This document shows positions 16,663 through 24,486 of a stretch of 64,000 bases of DNA, one piece after another. The position numbers were made by a program, and so were the translations under genes. Location of the stretch: NCBI GenBank assembly GCA_900316475.1, contig ONDA01000008.1:89166-153165 (forward strand). The letters are read 5' to 3'. This stretch comes from an uncultured Prevotellaceae bacterium (GTDB lineage: Bacteria; Bacteroidota; Bacteroidia; Bacteroidales; Bacteroidaceae). Under the pieces are notes generated by a model that worked only from the letters and a program-made list of their open reading frames with translations, was not told the origin of the DNA and did no database searches. Position 1 is the stretch's first letter. Each line of letters starts with the position of its first letter.

Positions 16663-17451
16663 TCAAAAGAATATGGGGCTTGTAAACTTCACTATGCAGT
16701 CAATACATGTCGGTTTGCCTGTTAACTCGTCAATGAATACGTTTGCCGGATGCATGTCTTCAAGTGTCAAGCGGTCTGAAATATAGTTCACTCCCTGTCC
16801 ATTCCAATTATCGTGAAACCCCTTGACAGCCACCATATCATCAATTTCCTCCTTTGTCGCCAACCGAAGGCAGCGAATATATGGCTGTGTAAGCACGATT
16901 CGCATCAGGTTATCGCTATCACGAGTAAAACCGATAACTTTCATTGCTGTCTCAGGAAAGAGGTAATTGTGCAAAGCGATGGCTTCCAAAGCCTTATTGG
17001 TGGTTGAGTAGATGGATGTACGCTCTTTCGCTACAGAAGAATCTCCTTCTTTGTAGTACACCTTGGCTTCGGCACCTTGGGCGATCATCGGCCCGAAGTT
17101 CTTTTCGATGATGCTTTCTGAGTGTTCAAACCACAAGCCTTTAGCTCTCGCCCATTCCTCTATTAACCGTTCTTGGGCTTCGTCTATCTGCCAATTGGCT
17201 GGGCTGCCTCCTTGGCCGCTTTCAGCATAGCCACCTGTTGTAATGCTTCTTCGCGCGTAGCCCGCGATGAAGGACGCCCCAATAAGAGACGCGCCTCCCC
17301 TGCAGAGTCCTGCATGCTCTGGTAGAGTAAATCCATTAAAATTTTTTCTTCCATATCGTATGTCGTTTGTTAAGTTATCAATCATTTGCAGCGTCTCTGC
17401 CGAGAAACCGTCCGCTGCGATGGCGGCGTATATTTCGTTTAATTCATCCAT
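16663..17451 (-). CDS. Polyvalent-protein kinase-like protein
   Basis: 262 residues. From about 115 a kinase-like fold can be read: a glycine-rich IAQGAEAKVYY (124-133), Lys142 in VAKER, a hinge near VLTQPYI, HPANVFI (234-240) as catalytic-loop equivalent, and Asp251 in TCIDCIVKF as metal site. This matches the putative polyvalent protein kinase domain that normally sits inside very large phage and conjugative-element proteins. Here it stands alone after about 110 N-terminal residues of unclear fold. No substrate is known. Confidence 0.6.
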   Translation of the reverse strand: MDELNEIYAAIAADGFSAETLQMIDNLTNDIRYGRKNFNGFTLPEHAGLCRGGASLIGASFIAGYARRSITTGGYAESGQGGSPANWQIDEAQERLIEEWARAKGLWFEHSESIIEKNFGPMIAQGAEAKVYYKEGDSSVAKERTSIYSTTNKALEAIALHNYLFPETAMKVIGFTRDSDNLMRIVLTQPYIRCLRLATKEEIDDMVAVKGFHDNWNGQGVNYISDRLTLEDMHPANVFIDELTGKPTCIDCIVKFTSPIFF

Positions 17452-17469
17452 AACTCTTTGTGTCTTGTT

Positions 17470-17772
17470 CTAATAAGAGTGACCATAACGAATCTTAAAG
17501 TAGTTTTTGTTTCCGTTCTCGCTAAAAGGAATCCTCGCCCGCGTTACGAATGTCCCCGAATGGTCAACGCATACAAATGGTTCTATAAAGGCAATATAGC
17601 CCCAATTGTCTTCTGGGTCTTCGCGAAACTCATACATATGATACCCTTTTGGGCACTCATTGTGGTTAAATCTCTGGTCAAGATACCAACCACGAATACA
17701 ATGCTTTTTACCATCAGCAGTTTCTATTCCGATGTAGTATTTGTCGAAATCCTTAAAAAACTTGTTCTTCAT
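17470..17772 (-). CDS. LPD28-like small protein
   Basis: 100 residues. YYIGIETADGKKHCIRGWYL, then PKGYHMYEFREDPEDNWGYI and VCVDHSGTFVTRARIPF follow the strand pattern I know from LPD28, a domain of large polyvalent proteins of phages and conjugative elements. The ATG at 17772 overlaps the stop of the preceding frame (ATGA), so I prefer it to an upstream alternative start. It lies 18 bases before the kinase-like gene; both domain types are typical of the same giant proteins. Confidence 0.5.
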   Translation of the reverse strand: MKNKFFKDFDKYYIGIETADGKKHCIRGWYLDQRFNHNECPKGYHMYEFREDPEDNWGYIAFIEPFVCVDHSGTFVTRARIPFSENGNKNYFKIRYGHSY

Positions 17773-18017
17773 TCTTTGTCTTTTATTACGTTCCAACCCC
17801 ATTTCTCCATCACACGGAAAATATTGGGGATGTTATAGGCTCCCCACTGGTTACAAACAGCGAATCGAACACCGTCTGCTGTCTTCAATAGTTCATCTTC
17901 CTTCATCAGATAGCGAGTCTCCAAATCTTTGCGGTCATGTTCCATTTCATGCAGTTCGTCAAGGCTTCTGACTACGCCGTATGAACCTTGCATCTCATCG
18001 GGGAATATCTGCTCCAA
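17769..18017 (-). pseudogene. C-terminal part of the HSDR_N nuclease protein, out of frame
   Basis: The stretch read from a weak TTG at 18017 (82 codons) ends at a TGA that overlaps the LPD28-like start. The same frame is open upstream to about 18154 without an ATG, and its translation there (YSIDGGTNYFGKNRIVREII, then RYLELHPKLTYRQLEQIFP) looks like genuine protein, followed by QGSYGVV and FAVCNQWGAYNIPNIF, a winged-helix plus strand module I know from restriction-related proteins. It therefore appears to be the true tail of the 18074-18874 gene, separated by a one-base frameshift near 18145-18148. Confidence 0.55.
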
Positions 18018-18073
18018 CTGGCGATAGGTCAGTTTGGGATGAAGTTCTAAATAGCGGATGATAATCTCACGAA

Positions 18074-18874
18074 CTATTCTGTTCTTGCCAAAATAGTTCG
18101 TGCCACCATCAATGGAATACTTCGTATTGTCACGTCCGTTGCTGCCCCTATTTCATTCTCAATATCCGCATTATCATCCTCGTCTCCCTTCTGTTCTAAT
18201 GGTTGGGCAATGAATTTGTAGCGATTCAGCAATTTTGTCACAAGTCCACTATCGTATCGCTTCGTTCCAACAAGATAATGCTCTACCATTTCCTTTAGGA
18301 TGGCATCGCCGCCATCTTCTGAAAGTTTTCCTGTAATATCACGCAATCCCATAGAGGTATGAATCTCGTTCATTCGTTCTTTGCAGAATATGTCAAGCCT
18401 TTCTTCGTTGAATGAGCCTCGTGCAAAAAAATCTACGAACCGCCAGCCCTCATCGGCCTCAGAGTCGATGTTCAGGCTCCACACCTCAGTAGGCTCATTG
18501 GTAGAATCATCATAGAACAATGCAATTCTGTCGCCAATGTAGAGACCGAATGGCACACGCCTTTGCCGCATATATGACACTAACTGCAAAATCTGATCTT
18601 CGTTCAGCTTGTTCCTTGGCCTTTTTACCTCAATTACAAGCACAGACCGCTCATTGATTTTCAAGGTAATGTCCGGCTCAAGTTTGTTGTGCGAGCCAAT
18701 CTTGATACGTTCTTTGGGGCAGATTTCTCCCTTCGGCTTGCTCCAGTTAAGCACCCTCAATCCCTGCTCAATCAAGTCTTGATAGGGGTCTTCAAGAATG
18801 TCAGCCTTAGCTGCCTCAATTAAGTCATAGCAGAACTCACGCCATCTATTCTGATTTTTTTCGTGACTCGTCAT
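18074..18874 (-). CDS. HSDR_N-type restriction nuclease domain protein, tail frameshifted
   Basis: 266 residues. Residues about 30-130 form a PD-(D/E)xK nuclease domain of the type I restriction HSDR_N kind: Asp68 in EPDITLK, Glu82-Val-Lys84 in VLVIEVKRP, and a following Gln-rich helix ILQLVSYMRQRR. After about residue 240 the frame drifts into a low-similarity tail and stops at 18074, while a plausible continuation runs in the frame one base away. A GGGG run (minus strand, 18145-18148) is the likely site of a lost base. It starts 3 bases after the truncated methyltransferase. Confidence 0.7.
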   Translation of the reverse strand: MTSHEKNQNRWREFCYDLIEAAKADILEDPYQDLIEQGLRVLNWSKPKGEICPKERIKIGSHNKLEPDITLKINERSVLVIEVKRPRNKLNEDQILQLVSYMRQRRVPFGLYIGDRIALFYDDSTNEPTEVWSLNIDSEADEGWRFVDFFARGSFNEERLDIFCKERMNEIHTSMGLRDITGKLSEDGGDAILKEMVEHYLVGTKRYDSGLVTKLLNRYKFIAQPLEQKGDEDDNADIENEIGAATDVTIRSIPLMVARTILARTE

Positions 18875-18877
18875 AAG

Positions 18878-19078
18878 TTATGCTGCTTTTAGAACATTAT
18901 ATCTTACCCTGTGTGTCAGCTCGCAATTGTCATTGATGTCGCTTGCCAACACAAAGTCGTAATAATTATGATCAGTATATGCTTGCATGAAACCCTCGCT
19001 GATGCCACCAGCACCAGCAAAGAGATCTACAAAAGTCACGGGCTTGCGCCCTTCTGTGAAATTATCTAATTGTGCCAT
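18878..19078 (-). pseudogene. DNA cytosine-5 methyltransferase, N-terminal remnant
   Basis: Only 66 codons. FVDLFAGAGGISEGFMQAY (residues 17-35) is motif I, the SAM-binding loop of C5 methyltransferases, and YYDFVLASDIND is the next strand. The frame stops right after HRVRYNVLKAA, so the PC catalytic loop, target-recognition domain and all later motifs are gone. An intact enzyme has 330 residues or more. It is directly followed by the nuclease gene, so the deletion probably removed the methyltransferase body. It cannot methylate DNA as it stands. Confidence 0.8.
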
Positions 19079-19104
19079 TACAATCCTTAATTCTCTTTAG
19101 CTTG

Positions 19105-19112
19105 CAAAGATA
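19105..19112 (-). promoter_or_regulatory. Promoter -7 element before the methyltransferase remnant
   Basis: Minus-strand TATCTTTG fits TAnnTTTG, 26 bases upstream of the remnant start codon. Confidence 0.5.
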
Positions 19113-19581
19113 TGAATAATTCTTGAGATAAAAGTCGTTTATCTCAGAATTTACACATTATTTAATGAATGGCACACCAAAACACGACAAATACCTTCCA
19201 TACCCAGTAAGTTGAACTAGCGGAACTCCGGGTCGTTCCATGAGTGATTTTTGAATTCAGAGTTATATTCCTACCCAATATTGATCGGGCAGTCTGAATG
19301 CCTATATTCAACTCTTTCAGGATTTACTCAATCTTCCAACCATATTCTCATTTTTTATCGGATATAAGGCTAAATAAATCTCTCTACGACATTTCTTAAC
19401 AATTTACGGATAGTATCTGTCATAGCGCTTGTTTTAGATTATGTGCTGCAAAGTTACCGCTCGAGCTCTGCTCGCTTGCCATAGCAAGAACTTTTTCTGA
19501 AACCGCCAAAGGAAATAAAACAAATTTCGCGCTTGCGGTGGAAGAGACATGGTAACAATGAACGGTTTCCCAGTGCCTTTT

Positions 19582-19682
19582 ACTATGAATGTTACATTAA
19601 GGAGCGTTCGTCAAAAATGCCGCTTTACGGGATAAACACTGGGGAAGCTGCGATTGTTACACGTTACATGTTACATTAAGCG
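19582..19682 (-). repeat. Hairpin repeat, copy B
   Basis: Inverted relative to copy A: ACTATGAATGTTACATTAAG, a GCCGCTTTACGG...AAACACTGGGG core, then TGTTACACGTTACATG and TTACATTAAGCG. The stem has mismatches compared with A. The ACTATGA at its edge equals the last codons of the smalltalk-like gene. Confidence 0.75.
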
Positions 19683-19727
19683 TTTTTTATTTCGCAGTTT
19701 TCAAAAGGGAGAAAAAAAGGTGGCTTG

Positions 19728-19779
19728 ATATTTTATATTATATATATAATATATATATTATATATATAATATAAAATAT
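19728..19779. repeat. 52-bp perfect A/T palindrome
   Basis: The 52 bases from 19728 to 19779 equal their own reverse complement and are entirely A and T, with TATATA and ATTATA alternation. There is no unpaired centre. It could extrude as a cruciform or mark a protein site or replication-slippage product. Confidence 0.9.
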
Positions 19780-19855
19780 TAATATATGAATTTTTATAAA
19801 AAATTCCTTCTCTTCTCCTTCTCCGCGTCTTCTCCATTTTTGCAGTTGAAATTGC

Positions 19856-19960
19856 GCTTAATGTAACATGTAACATGTAACAATCGACGTAAATCCAGTG
19901 TTTGTCCCGTTAAGCGACGATTTCAGAGCGTAGGGCTTAATGTAACATTCATAGTGTTAC
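19856..19960 (+). repeat. Hairpin repeat, copy C
   Basis: Same orientation as copy A: GCTTAATGTAACATG iterations, CCAGTGTTT core, then GGGCTTAATGTAAC box and ATTCATAGTGTTAC. Its left stem arm has diverged (ATCGACGTAAAT), so the hairpin is weaker. The right edge keeps codons matching the end of the smalltalk-like gene but not its body. Confidence 0.75.
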
Positions 19961-19970
19961 GGGGCCGGGG

Positions 19971-20049
19971 AGCGTTCGTCAAAAATGCCGCTTTCCGCAG
20001 TAAACACTGGGGAAGCGGCGATTGTTACACGTTACATGTTACATTAAGC
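19971..20049 (-). repeat. Hairpin repeat, copy D
   Basis: Inverted copy with a near-perfect match to copy A (GCCGCTTTCCGCAGTAAACA then CTGGGGAAGCGGCGATTGTT), followed by TACACGTTACATG and TTACATTAAGC. Copies C and D lie head to head, 10 bases apart. Confidence 0.8.
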
Positions 20050-20124
20050 ATTTTTTAATTTCGCAGTTGAAATTGCGCGGAGCGGCCGCTGGGAAAACTC
20101 TTGCAATGTGAAATTTTTTCGTCC

Positions 20125-20176
20125 TAACGCGAGATTTTTTTCTCGAAACGCGAGATTTTTTTCTCGAAACGCGAGA
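20125..20176. repeat. 21-bp tandem hairpin repeat
   Basis: Two full units and a partial third of AACGCGAGATTTTTTTCTCG plus A, period 21. Each unit pairs CGAGA with TCTCG, and adjacent units can pair as TCTCG/CGAGA around AAACG. It ends about 105 bases before cobQ. Confidence 0.8.
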
Positions 20177-20224
20177 AAGAGTTTAATAAATTCCTCCGTC
20201 TCGGTATAAAAAAGATTAAAATCT

Positions 20225-20255
20225 TTTGTTCTGCTCTCGACTTTTCGTAATTTTG
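20225..20255 (+). promoter_or_regulatory. Promoter of cobQ-cbiB
   Basis: TTTG at 20225-20228 and TAATTTTG at 20248-20255, 19-base spacer, 27 bases before the cobQ ATG. No room is left for a cobalamin riboswitch in the leader. Confidence 0.75.
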
Positions 20256-20281
20256 CATCTTGTAAGGAAAAAACGGCAAAA

Positions 20282-21754
20282 ATGAAGAGACTTCACCCTG
20301 TCATGCTGGCTGGAACGGGCAGCGACGTTGGTAAGAGCGTCGTGGCAGCGGCACTATGCCGCATTTTCCGTCAGGATGGTTATCGTCCGGCCCCTTTCAA
20401 GGCGCAGAACATGGCACTTAACTCCTACGCCACACCCGAAGGGCTGGAGATTGGCCGGGCTCAGGCCGTTCAGGCTGAGGCTGCCGGTGTGCCTTGTCAT
20501 ACGGACATGAACCCGCTGCTGCTGAAACCTCAGTCGGACCATACCTCGCAGGTGGTGCTGAACGGTAGACCTATTGGCAGCAAGAGTGCCTACGACTACT
20601 GGCGGCGTGGCGCGGGCGATATTGATTTCAGGAAAGAAGTGTGCGCTGCCTTCGACCGGCTGGCGGCCCGTTATAACCCTGTCGTTATGGAGGGCGCTGG
20701 CAGTATCTCAGAATTAAACTTGAAGGAAACGGATCTTGTAAACCTTCCTATGGCACGCCATGCCGGAGCTGATGTCATTCTCGTTGGCGACATCGACCGA
20801 GGCGGCGTCTTTGCCTCCGTCTATGGCAGTATAGCCCTGCAGACGCCTGAAGACCGTCGGCTTATAAAGGGCATCATTATCAATAAGTTCCGTGGCGACC
20901 TTCGTCTTTTTGATGAAGGGCGGCAAATGCTGGAAGACATCTGCCGTGTGCCCGTCTTAGGGGTCATTCCCTATTTCAAGGACATCCATATTGAGGAAGA
21001 AGACTCCGTGTCGTTAGCGCAGAAGTCGGCAGAGGCTGAGCGTGGCAAGCTGAATGTGGCCGTCGTACTGTTGCAGCACCTGTCGAACTTTACCGATTTC
21101 GATGCTTTAGAGCACGACCCTCGTGTACATCTTTTCTATACCACGAATGTCGATGACCTGCTGAAGGCTGACGTCATCATCCTGCCCGGCACGAAGTCAA
21201 CCTTGCACGACCTTTACGAACTGCGTCGCAACGGCTGTGCGCAAGCGATTGTCCGTGCCCATCGTGAGGGCGCTACAGTACTTGGCATCTGTGGCGGCTA
21301 TCAGCTGATGGGAGTCGAGGTGTGCGATCCCGGCCATGTTGAGGGCGACGTTGAGCGGCTGCCCGGTCTGGGTCTGCTGCCCGTGACCACTACCATGAGT
21401 GGTGAGAAACTGACGCGGCAGGTGACGACCCAGTACGGTCCAGGCTATGAAATACACATGGGCGAGACCCAGCCCTTTGGCCAGACCGCCCCGTCGCCGT
21501 TATTGCATTTAGCCGATGGCCGCGACGACGGCTATCTGGCAGACAGGCGGTGCATGGGTACCTATGTGCATGGCATCCTGGATAATGCCGCCTTTGTCGA
21601 CTTCCTGCTTGAACCTTTTGCGGAAAAGTTGGCCGAACGCAGCCAGCCGTTCGACTATGTGGCCTACAAAGAGAGACAATACGACCTGCTGGCCGACCAC
21701 GTGCGTCGCCATTTGGATATGCAACGGCTTTACCAAATCCTGACCGATGAATAA
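20282..21754 (+). CDS. cobQ: Cobyric acid synthase
   Basis: 490 residues. The N-terminal synthetase domain starts MLAGTGSDVGKSVVAAAL (P-loop) with PFKAQNMALNSYATPEG and MEGAGSISELNL; the C-terminal class I glutaminase-like domain carries the nucleophile Cys in TVLGICGGYQLMG and a late His in GTYVHGILDN. It amidates four side chains of adenosylcobyrinic a,c-diamide using glutamine and ATP. The length is normal. It overlaps cbiB by 8 bases. Confidence 0.95.
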   Translation: MKRLHPVMLAGTGSDVGKSVVAAALCRIFRQDGYRPAPFKAQNMALNSYATPEGLEIGRAQAVQAEAAGVPCHTDMNPLLLKPQSDHTSQVVLNGRPIGSKSAYDYWRRGAGDIDFRKEVCAAFDRLAARYNPVVMEGAGSISELNLKETDLVNLPMARHAGADVILVGDIDRGGVFASVYGSIALQTPEDRRLIKGIIINKFRGDLRLFDEGRQMLEDICRVPVLGVIPYFKDIHIEEEDSVSLAQKSAEAERGKLNVAVVLLQHLSNFTDFDALEHDPRVHLFYTTNVDDLLKADVIILPGTKSTLHDLYELRRNGCAQAIVRAHREGATVLGICGGYQLMGVEVCDPGHVEGDVERLPGLGLLPVTTTMSGEKLTRQVTTQYGPGYEIHMGETQPFGQTAPSPLLHLADGRDDGYLADRRCMGTYVHGILDNAAFVDFLLEPFAEKLAERSQPFDYVAYKERQYDLLADHVRRHLDMQRLYQILTDE

Positions 21755-22664
21755 TGCCATAGCCCTGCTCATAGGCTGGGTGCTCGACCTGTTCGCAGGC
21801 GATCCTGCCCGTCTGCCTCATCCCGTGGTGTGGTTCGGCAAGGCGATTGCTGCCTGCGAACACAGGCTGAACAAAGGCCGCCGCCGTATGCTGAAAGGTG
21901 CGTTGACGAGCGTGACGCTGGTGCTTACGACCTTTGCCGCCACCTATTTTCTACGCCAACAGCTATGCCTGGTGAGCGACCTGTTATGTATGGTCGTTGA
22001 CGCCATTCTCATCTTCTATTGCCTTGCCGGTACGACGCTCATCCGCGAGGTACGGCAGGTCTTCCTGGCCGTCGACCGTTCGTTGGAAGCTGGAAGAACG
22101 CAGGTGGCCCGTATCGTAGGACGCGATACCAGCCAACTGTCGGCACAGGAGGTGCGTACGGCAGCGCTTGAGACGCTGGCAGAGAACTTGAGCGACGGCG
22201 TCATCGCTCCGCTTTTCTGGCTGGCACTGCTTGGCGTACCGGGTATGTTGGCTTATAAGATGGTAAACACGCTCGACTCGATGATAGGCTACAAGACGGA
22301 GCGTTACCGTGACTACGGCTGTTGGGCGGCACATATCGACGACGTAGCCAACTACATACCTGCCCGCCTGACGGCATTTCTGATGGTGATAGCTACGGGG
22401 CGCCTTTCGTTATGGCGTTTCGTGTGGCGGAATGGTCGCCGCCATGCCTCGCCCAACAGTGGCTATCCTGAGGCCGCCTTGGCAGGTATTCTTGACTGCC
22501 GTTTTGGCGGACCACATTACTATTTTGGCCAGTTGTTTGACAAGCCTTATATCGGTGAGAACGACCGTCAGTTGACCACTGCCGATATGAAAACAGCCGT
22601 ACGGGTGAACCGTGCGGCTGAGGTCTTAGCGGTGGCGTTGACAGCGCTCAGATTCTTACTCTGA
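21747..22664 (+). CDS. cbiB: Adenosylcobinamide-phosphate synthase
   Basis: 305 residues of a membrane protein: LIGWVLDLFAGDPARLPHPVVWFG is the conserved N-terminal loop, RREV/IREV follows after two membrane helices, ENLSDGVIAPLFW and MVNTLDSMIGYK are family motifs, and GGPHYYFGQ comes near the end. It attaches aminopropanol phosphate to cobyric acid. It is also called cobD in some nomenclatures. Its end overlaps the convergent cobS end by 9 bases. Confidence 0.95.
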   Translation: MNNAIALLIGWVLDLFAGDPARLPHPVVWFGKAIAACEHRLNKGRRRMLKGALTSVTLVLTTFAATYFLRQQLCLVSDLLCMVVDAILIFYCLAGTTLIREVRQVFLAVDRSLEAGRTQVARIVGRDTSQLSAQEVRTAALETLAENLSDGVIAPLFWLALLGVPGMLAYKMVNTLDSMIGYKTERYRDYGCWAAHIDDVANYIPARLTAFLMVIATGRLSLWRFVWRNGRRHASPNSGYPEAALAGILDCRFGGPHYYFGQLFDKPYIGENDRQLTTADMKTAVRVNRAAEVLAVALTALRFLL

Positions 22665-23450
22665 CCATTGTATCAGCAGACTTAGCAGGAACGACAGTTC
22701 CACCAGCAGGCAGACGGCACCGCAGCAGTCGCCGGTGTAACCACGCAGCCGTCTCCATATCATCAGGTAAAGGAAGTACATAACCAGACAGGGGACGACA
22801 ATCAGCGTTGTCCACTCTATGCGGTCGTACGTCAGCCAGAGGAATCCCGCCAGTGGCAGTAGCCCCTGGATGGCCAGCAGTATGCCAGCTGTTGTCGTGG
22901 GTCGCCGGTAGACGGTGCGGTTCTTGGCTGTGTCGGCAGTACGGGCGTAAGGCATCATCAGAATGAGCTGCGACGTTGCCATCTTGGCAAACGGATCAGC
23001 GGCCAGGATGGCCAGTGGTGCGATGTCGTGAGGCAGCGACATCAAAGCCGTGAATAGCAGCGTGAAGTAGCCGATGAGGGCTATGACGCCGTAGGTGCCT
23101 ATGTGTGAGTCCTTCATGATGGTCAGTATGCGCTCTCGGTCGTTGCCCCCTCCGCCGAAGCCGTCGAAGAAGTCGGCCAGCCCGTCCTCGTGCAGCGCGC
23201 CCGTCGTCAGAAGCCGTACGATGATAGCCAGGAGCAGGGCAATGGGGTAGGGCAGTACCCACGACCCGAAATAGAGCGTGGCAGCCATCATGGCACTTGT
23301 GAGCCAGCCCACCAAGGGCCACCATTCCACGACGGCGGCATACGACGACTGAGGCGGCTGGTGGAGTCGCCAGAAGGGCAGACGGGTGAAGAAGATGAGC
23401 GCCGCCCACAGGTTGTCGTACCATTTAAAAGTACTTAGTGATTTCAGCAT
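22656..23450 (-). CDS. cobS: Adenosylcobinamide-GDP ribazoletransferase
   Basis: 264 residues, polytopic. ALHEDGLADFFDGFGGG and ERILTIMKDSHIGTYGVIAL are the signature motifs of cobalamin synthase, which joins alpha-ribazole to adenosylcobinamide-GDP at the membrane. It starts within the last 26 bases of cobT in another frame, a tight overlap consistent with coupling in the cobU-cobT-cobS operon. Confidence 0.95.
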   Translation of the reverse strand: MLKSLSTFKWYDNLWAALIFFTRLPFWRLHQPPQSSYAAVVEWWPLVGWLTSAMMAATLYFGSWVLPYPIALLLAIIVRLLTTGALHEDGLADFFDGFGGGGNDRERILTIMKDSHIGTYGVIALIGYFTLLFTALMSLPHDIAPLAILAADPFAKMATSQLILMMPYARTADTAKNRTVYRRPTTTAGILLAIQGLLPLAGFLWLTYDRIEWTTLIVVPCLVMYFLYLMIWRRLRGYTGDCCGAVCLLVELSFLLSLLIQWSE

Positions 23451-24486
23451 CTTTGAAGTTGTTCATTTCGTTTATCATGCGGCAGGCTGAGTCGACGATG
23501 GGGAAGGCGCAAAGAGCCCCCGTGCCCTCGCCGAGACGCAGGCCGAGACTGAGAATGGGACGTGCGCCCAGGAAGTCGAGCATCCGCCGGTGACCACTCT
23601 CGTCGCCACAATGGGTGAAAATCATATAATCCTTGGCCGCAGGGTATAGTTGTGTGGCGGCCAGTGCGCAGGCTGTCATGATAAAACCGTCGACCAGCAC
23701 CACCATACGCCGTTGGGCGGCGCGAAGCATGGCGCCGATGGCAGTAACCATCTCGAAACCACCGAAGTAGCTGACAGGCTCACAGGCCCCATTAGTGCCA
23801 TTAGTCTTATTAGTGCCATAGGCCCTATAGGTCTCAACGGCCTCTTTCAGTACCTCGTATTTATGGCGGATGCCATCGCTGTTAAGCCCGGCACCAGCAC
23901 CGATACATTCTTCCAGTGGGATGTTGCAGTAGAGATGCATCCAGATGCTGGAGGGCGAGGTGTTGCCGATGCCCATCTCGCCGATGTTCAGGACGCGGCA
24001 ACCCTCCTGCTGGCACTCGTCGGCCAGAGCAGCCCCCACACTCAAGGCGCGGTCGTACTCCTCGACAGTCATTGCCGGCTCATAGCGGAAGTTACGGGTG
24101 CCGCGAGCTATCTTATGGTCGATGATGCCCGGCACACGGCTCAGGTCGTAGTCGACGCCGACGTCAACGATGCGCAGGTGGAAACCGTGCTGCCGGCAGA
24201 ACATGTTGACGCCGCCGCCGCCACGGGTGAAGTTCACCATCTGCTGCCACGTCACCTCGCGTGGTGACACGCTGACGCCCTCGCGCTCAATACCGTGGTC
24301 GCCGCCTAATAGCAGGTGGCAGGGATGGGCGAGACTCGGGGTTAGCGTCTGCTGTATGAGACACAGTTGCATAGCCAGTTCCTCTAAACGTCCCAAGGAA
24401 CCCTTTGGCTTGTTCAGGTTGTCAATCTTCTGCTGGATGGCAGGTGCCATCGTGCGGTCTACAGGTTGTATGTCGAATGTTCTCAT
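23425..24486 (-). CDS. cobT: Nicotinate-nucleotide-dimethylbenzimidazole phosphoribosyltransferase
   Basis: 353 residues: IDNLNKPKGSLGRLEELA at the N-terminus, LGGDHGIEREGVS, LNIGEMGIGNTSPSS and the C-terminal SLGLRLGEGTGALCAFPIV with the catalytic Glu. It makes alpha-ribazole phosphate, the lower ligand. A low-complexity stretch YGTNKTNGTNGACEPVS (about residues 223-239, DNA 23770-23820) precedes GGFEMVTAIGAM and is composed of repeated ACTAATGG-like DNA, probably an in-frame expansion. It overlaps cobU by 4 bases. Confidence 0.95.
   Translation of the reverse strand: MRTFDIQPVDRTMAPAIQQKIDNLNKPKGSLGRLEELAMQLCLIQQTLTPSLAHPCHLLLGGDHGIEREGVSVSPREVTWQQMVNFTRGGGGVNMFCRQHGFHLRIVDVGVDYDLSRVPGIIDHKIARGTRNFRYEPAMTVEEYDRALSVGAALADECQQEGCRVLNIGEMGIGNTSPSSIWMHLYCNIPLEECIGAGAGLNSDGIRHKYEVLKEAVETYRAYGTNKTNGTNGACEPVSYFGGFEMVTAIGAMLRAAQRRMVVLVDGFIMTACALAATQLYPAAKDYMIFTHCGDESGHRRMLDFLGARPILSLGLRLGEGTGALCAFPIVDSACRMINEMNNFKDAEITKYF

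Larger units (their letters stand above)
19113..20281. other. Repeat-dense intergenic region at the right island edge
   Basis: About 1.17 kb without a convincing gene. It contains hairpin repeat copies B, C and D, a 52-bp perfect A/T palindrome (19728-19779), a 21-bp tandem repeat (20125-20176), a minus-strand TAACTTTG (19449-19456) with only a 17-codon frame behind it, and the cobQ promoter. A GCAGTTGAAATTGCGC string occurs next to copies C and D. Confidence 0.6.

Noticed and set aside
12375-19078. A complete prophage or integrative element
   Set aside because: No integrase, portal, capsid, relaxase or tra gene is present; only accessory-type genes are found.
19423-19456. A minus-strand gene behind TAACTTTG at 19449-19456
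   Set aside because: The frame from the next ATG has only 17 codons and no recognisable content; perhaps the stump of a lost gene.
20125-20176. CRISPR-like array from 21-bp units
   Set aside because: Head-to-tail tandem hairpins without variable spacers.
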